From NCBI GenBank assembly GCA_900554595.1, contig USHZ01000102.1, positions 1 through 7,209 on the forward strand: a stretch of 7,209 nucleotides of DNA, read 5' to 3'. The notes beneath the pieces are model-generated. The model did no database searches. It saw only the letters and a list, made by a program, of their open reading frames with translations, and was not told the DNA's origin. Source of the DNA: an uncultured Collinsella sp. (lineage in GTDB: Bacteria > Actinomycetota > Coriobacteriia > Coriobacteriales > Coriobacteriaceae). Of this stretch, positions 6,627-7,209 are shown in pieces. A program made the translations under genes and the position numbers. The first letter of the stretch is position 1; each line of letters begins with the position of its first letter.

Positions 6627-7209
6627 GTGGCAGGTCACGACAACATTCCAACACTTGCCGAACAGGTTTCGCGCGTTCCCACGCAACCCGGCTGCTACCT
6701 TTGGAAAGATGCCAAGGGCGATGTCATCTATGTGGGCAAGGCAAAAAACTTGCGTGCCCGTATGCGTCAATACGTGACGCTGCAGGACGAGCGTCAAAAG
6801 ATCCCGCTCATGATGCAGCTCGTGGCGAGCTTCGACTATATCGTGGTGGAGACCGAGCACGAGGCATTGGTGCTCGAGCGCAATCTGATTGGCCAGTACC
6901 ATCCGTACTTTAACGTCGATCTCAAAGACGATAAGAGCTATCCCTTTATCGCCATTACCAAGAGCGACCTGTTTCCGGCTATTAAATACACGCGAGAGCG
7001 TCATAAACCGGGAACGCGCTATTTTGGCCCCTATACCGATAGCCGCGCGGCGCGTGAGACCATCGATACGCTACGCAAGGTTATTCCTATTTGCTCGGCA
7101 TCCTGTGCGGAATGGCGCCGCTGCCGCCGCATCGTCGAATCTCATAAGGGCGAAGAAGACATCGTCAATATGATTTGCGCGCAAAACGGGCGTCCCTGCT
7201 TTGACTACC
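6627..7209 (+). CDS. uvrC: Excinuclease ABC subunit C (UvrC), partial: N-terminal 194 codons
   Basis: Dual-incision endonuclease of nucleotide excision repair; its N-terminal GIY-YIG domain makes the 3' cut on the UvrB-DNA complex. The frame is open from GTG 6627 to the window edge. Visible are the GIY-YIG core PGCYLW (21-26) and IYVGKAKNLRAR (34-45) with a conserved Arg at 45, the probable metal-binding Glu in HEALVLERNLI (E79), and the family block HPYFNVDLKDDKSYPF (92-107) followed by RYFGPY (131-136). Cysteines at 156, 160, 166, 184 and 191 lie where UvrC proteins hold the first ligands of an Fe-S cluster, but the spacing is longer than in E. coli. The helix-hairpin-helix and RNase H-like 5' nuclease regions lie outside the window. 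The GTG is the only start preserving the GIY motif; AGGT at 6619-6622, overlapping the murJ stop, is a weak ribosome site. It follows murJ by 6 bases, in the same frame, so translational coupling is likely. Confidence 0.95.
   Translation, partial: MAGHDNIPTLAEQVSRVPTQPGCYLWKDAKGDVIYVGKAKNLRARMRQYVTLQDERQKIPLMMQLVASFDYIVVETEHEALVLERNLIGQYHPYFNVDLKDDKSYPFIAITKSDLFPAIKYTRERHKPGTRYFGPYTDSRAARETIDTLRKVIPICSASCAEWRRCRRIVESHKGEEDIVNMICAQNGRPCFDY

Overview
The window reads as a chromosomal, vertically inherited stretch from a moderately high-GC Gram-positive bacterium. The best guess is an actinobacterium of the class Coriobacteriia, probably Collinsella or a close relative. This is inferred from the actinobacterial form of MurJ, the UvrA and UvrC sequence styles, strong Shine-Dalgarno sites, a GTG start, C/G-rich third codon positions and a Gram-positive type LexA box. 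No mobile element, CRISPR array, tRNA or rRNA is visible.

Layout: (1) bases 1-541, minus strand: the N-terminal 180 codons of an Mrp/NBP35-type Fe-S cluster carrier ATPase, cut by the window edge. (2) 542-799: a divergent intergenic region with a good mrp promoter and leader hairpin on the minus strand, and on the plus strand a LexA-like SOS box, a weak -10 and a double Shine-Dalgarno site for uvrA. (3) 800-3679: full-length uvrA, followed by a strong hairpin terminator at 3700-3730. (4) 3813-4313: a YbaK/EbsC-type Cys-tRNA(Pro) deacylase with its own -10 box. (5) 4317-6620: the lipid II flippase MurJ, 3 bases after ybaK, with an unusual cytoplasmic N-terminal extension of about 245 residues. 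(6) 6627-7209: the start of uvrC (GTG start), 6 bases after murJ and cut by the window edge.

ybaK, murJ and uvrC look like one tightly packed transcription unit, while uvrA sits just upstream in its own unit. Two of the three UvrABC excision genes therefore lie within 3 kb of each other with a translation-fidelity gene and a cell-wall gene between them. All the genes are of known families. The least ordinary part is the MurJ extension: three copies of a D/G-E-T-A-V-F/Y-L motif that resembles the threonine phospho-motif of GarA/OdhI, followed by a very acidic linker with two D-D-x-W-x-P-L motifs. By inference this could be a kinase/FHA regulatory tail, with a parallel in the phosphorylated tail of mycobacterial MviN. 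I found no wholly new system.
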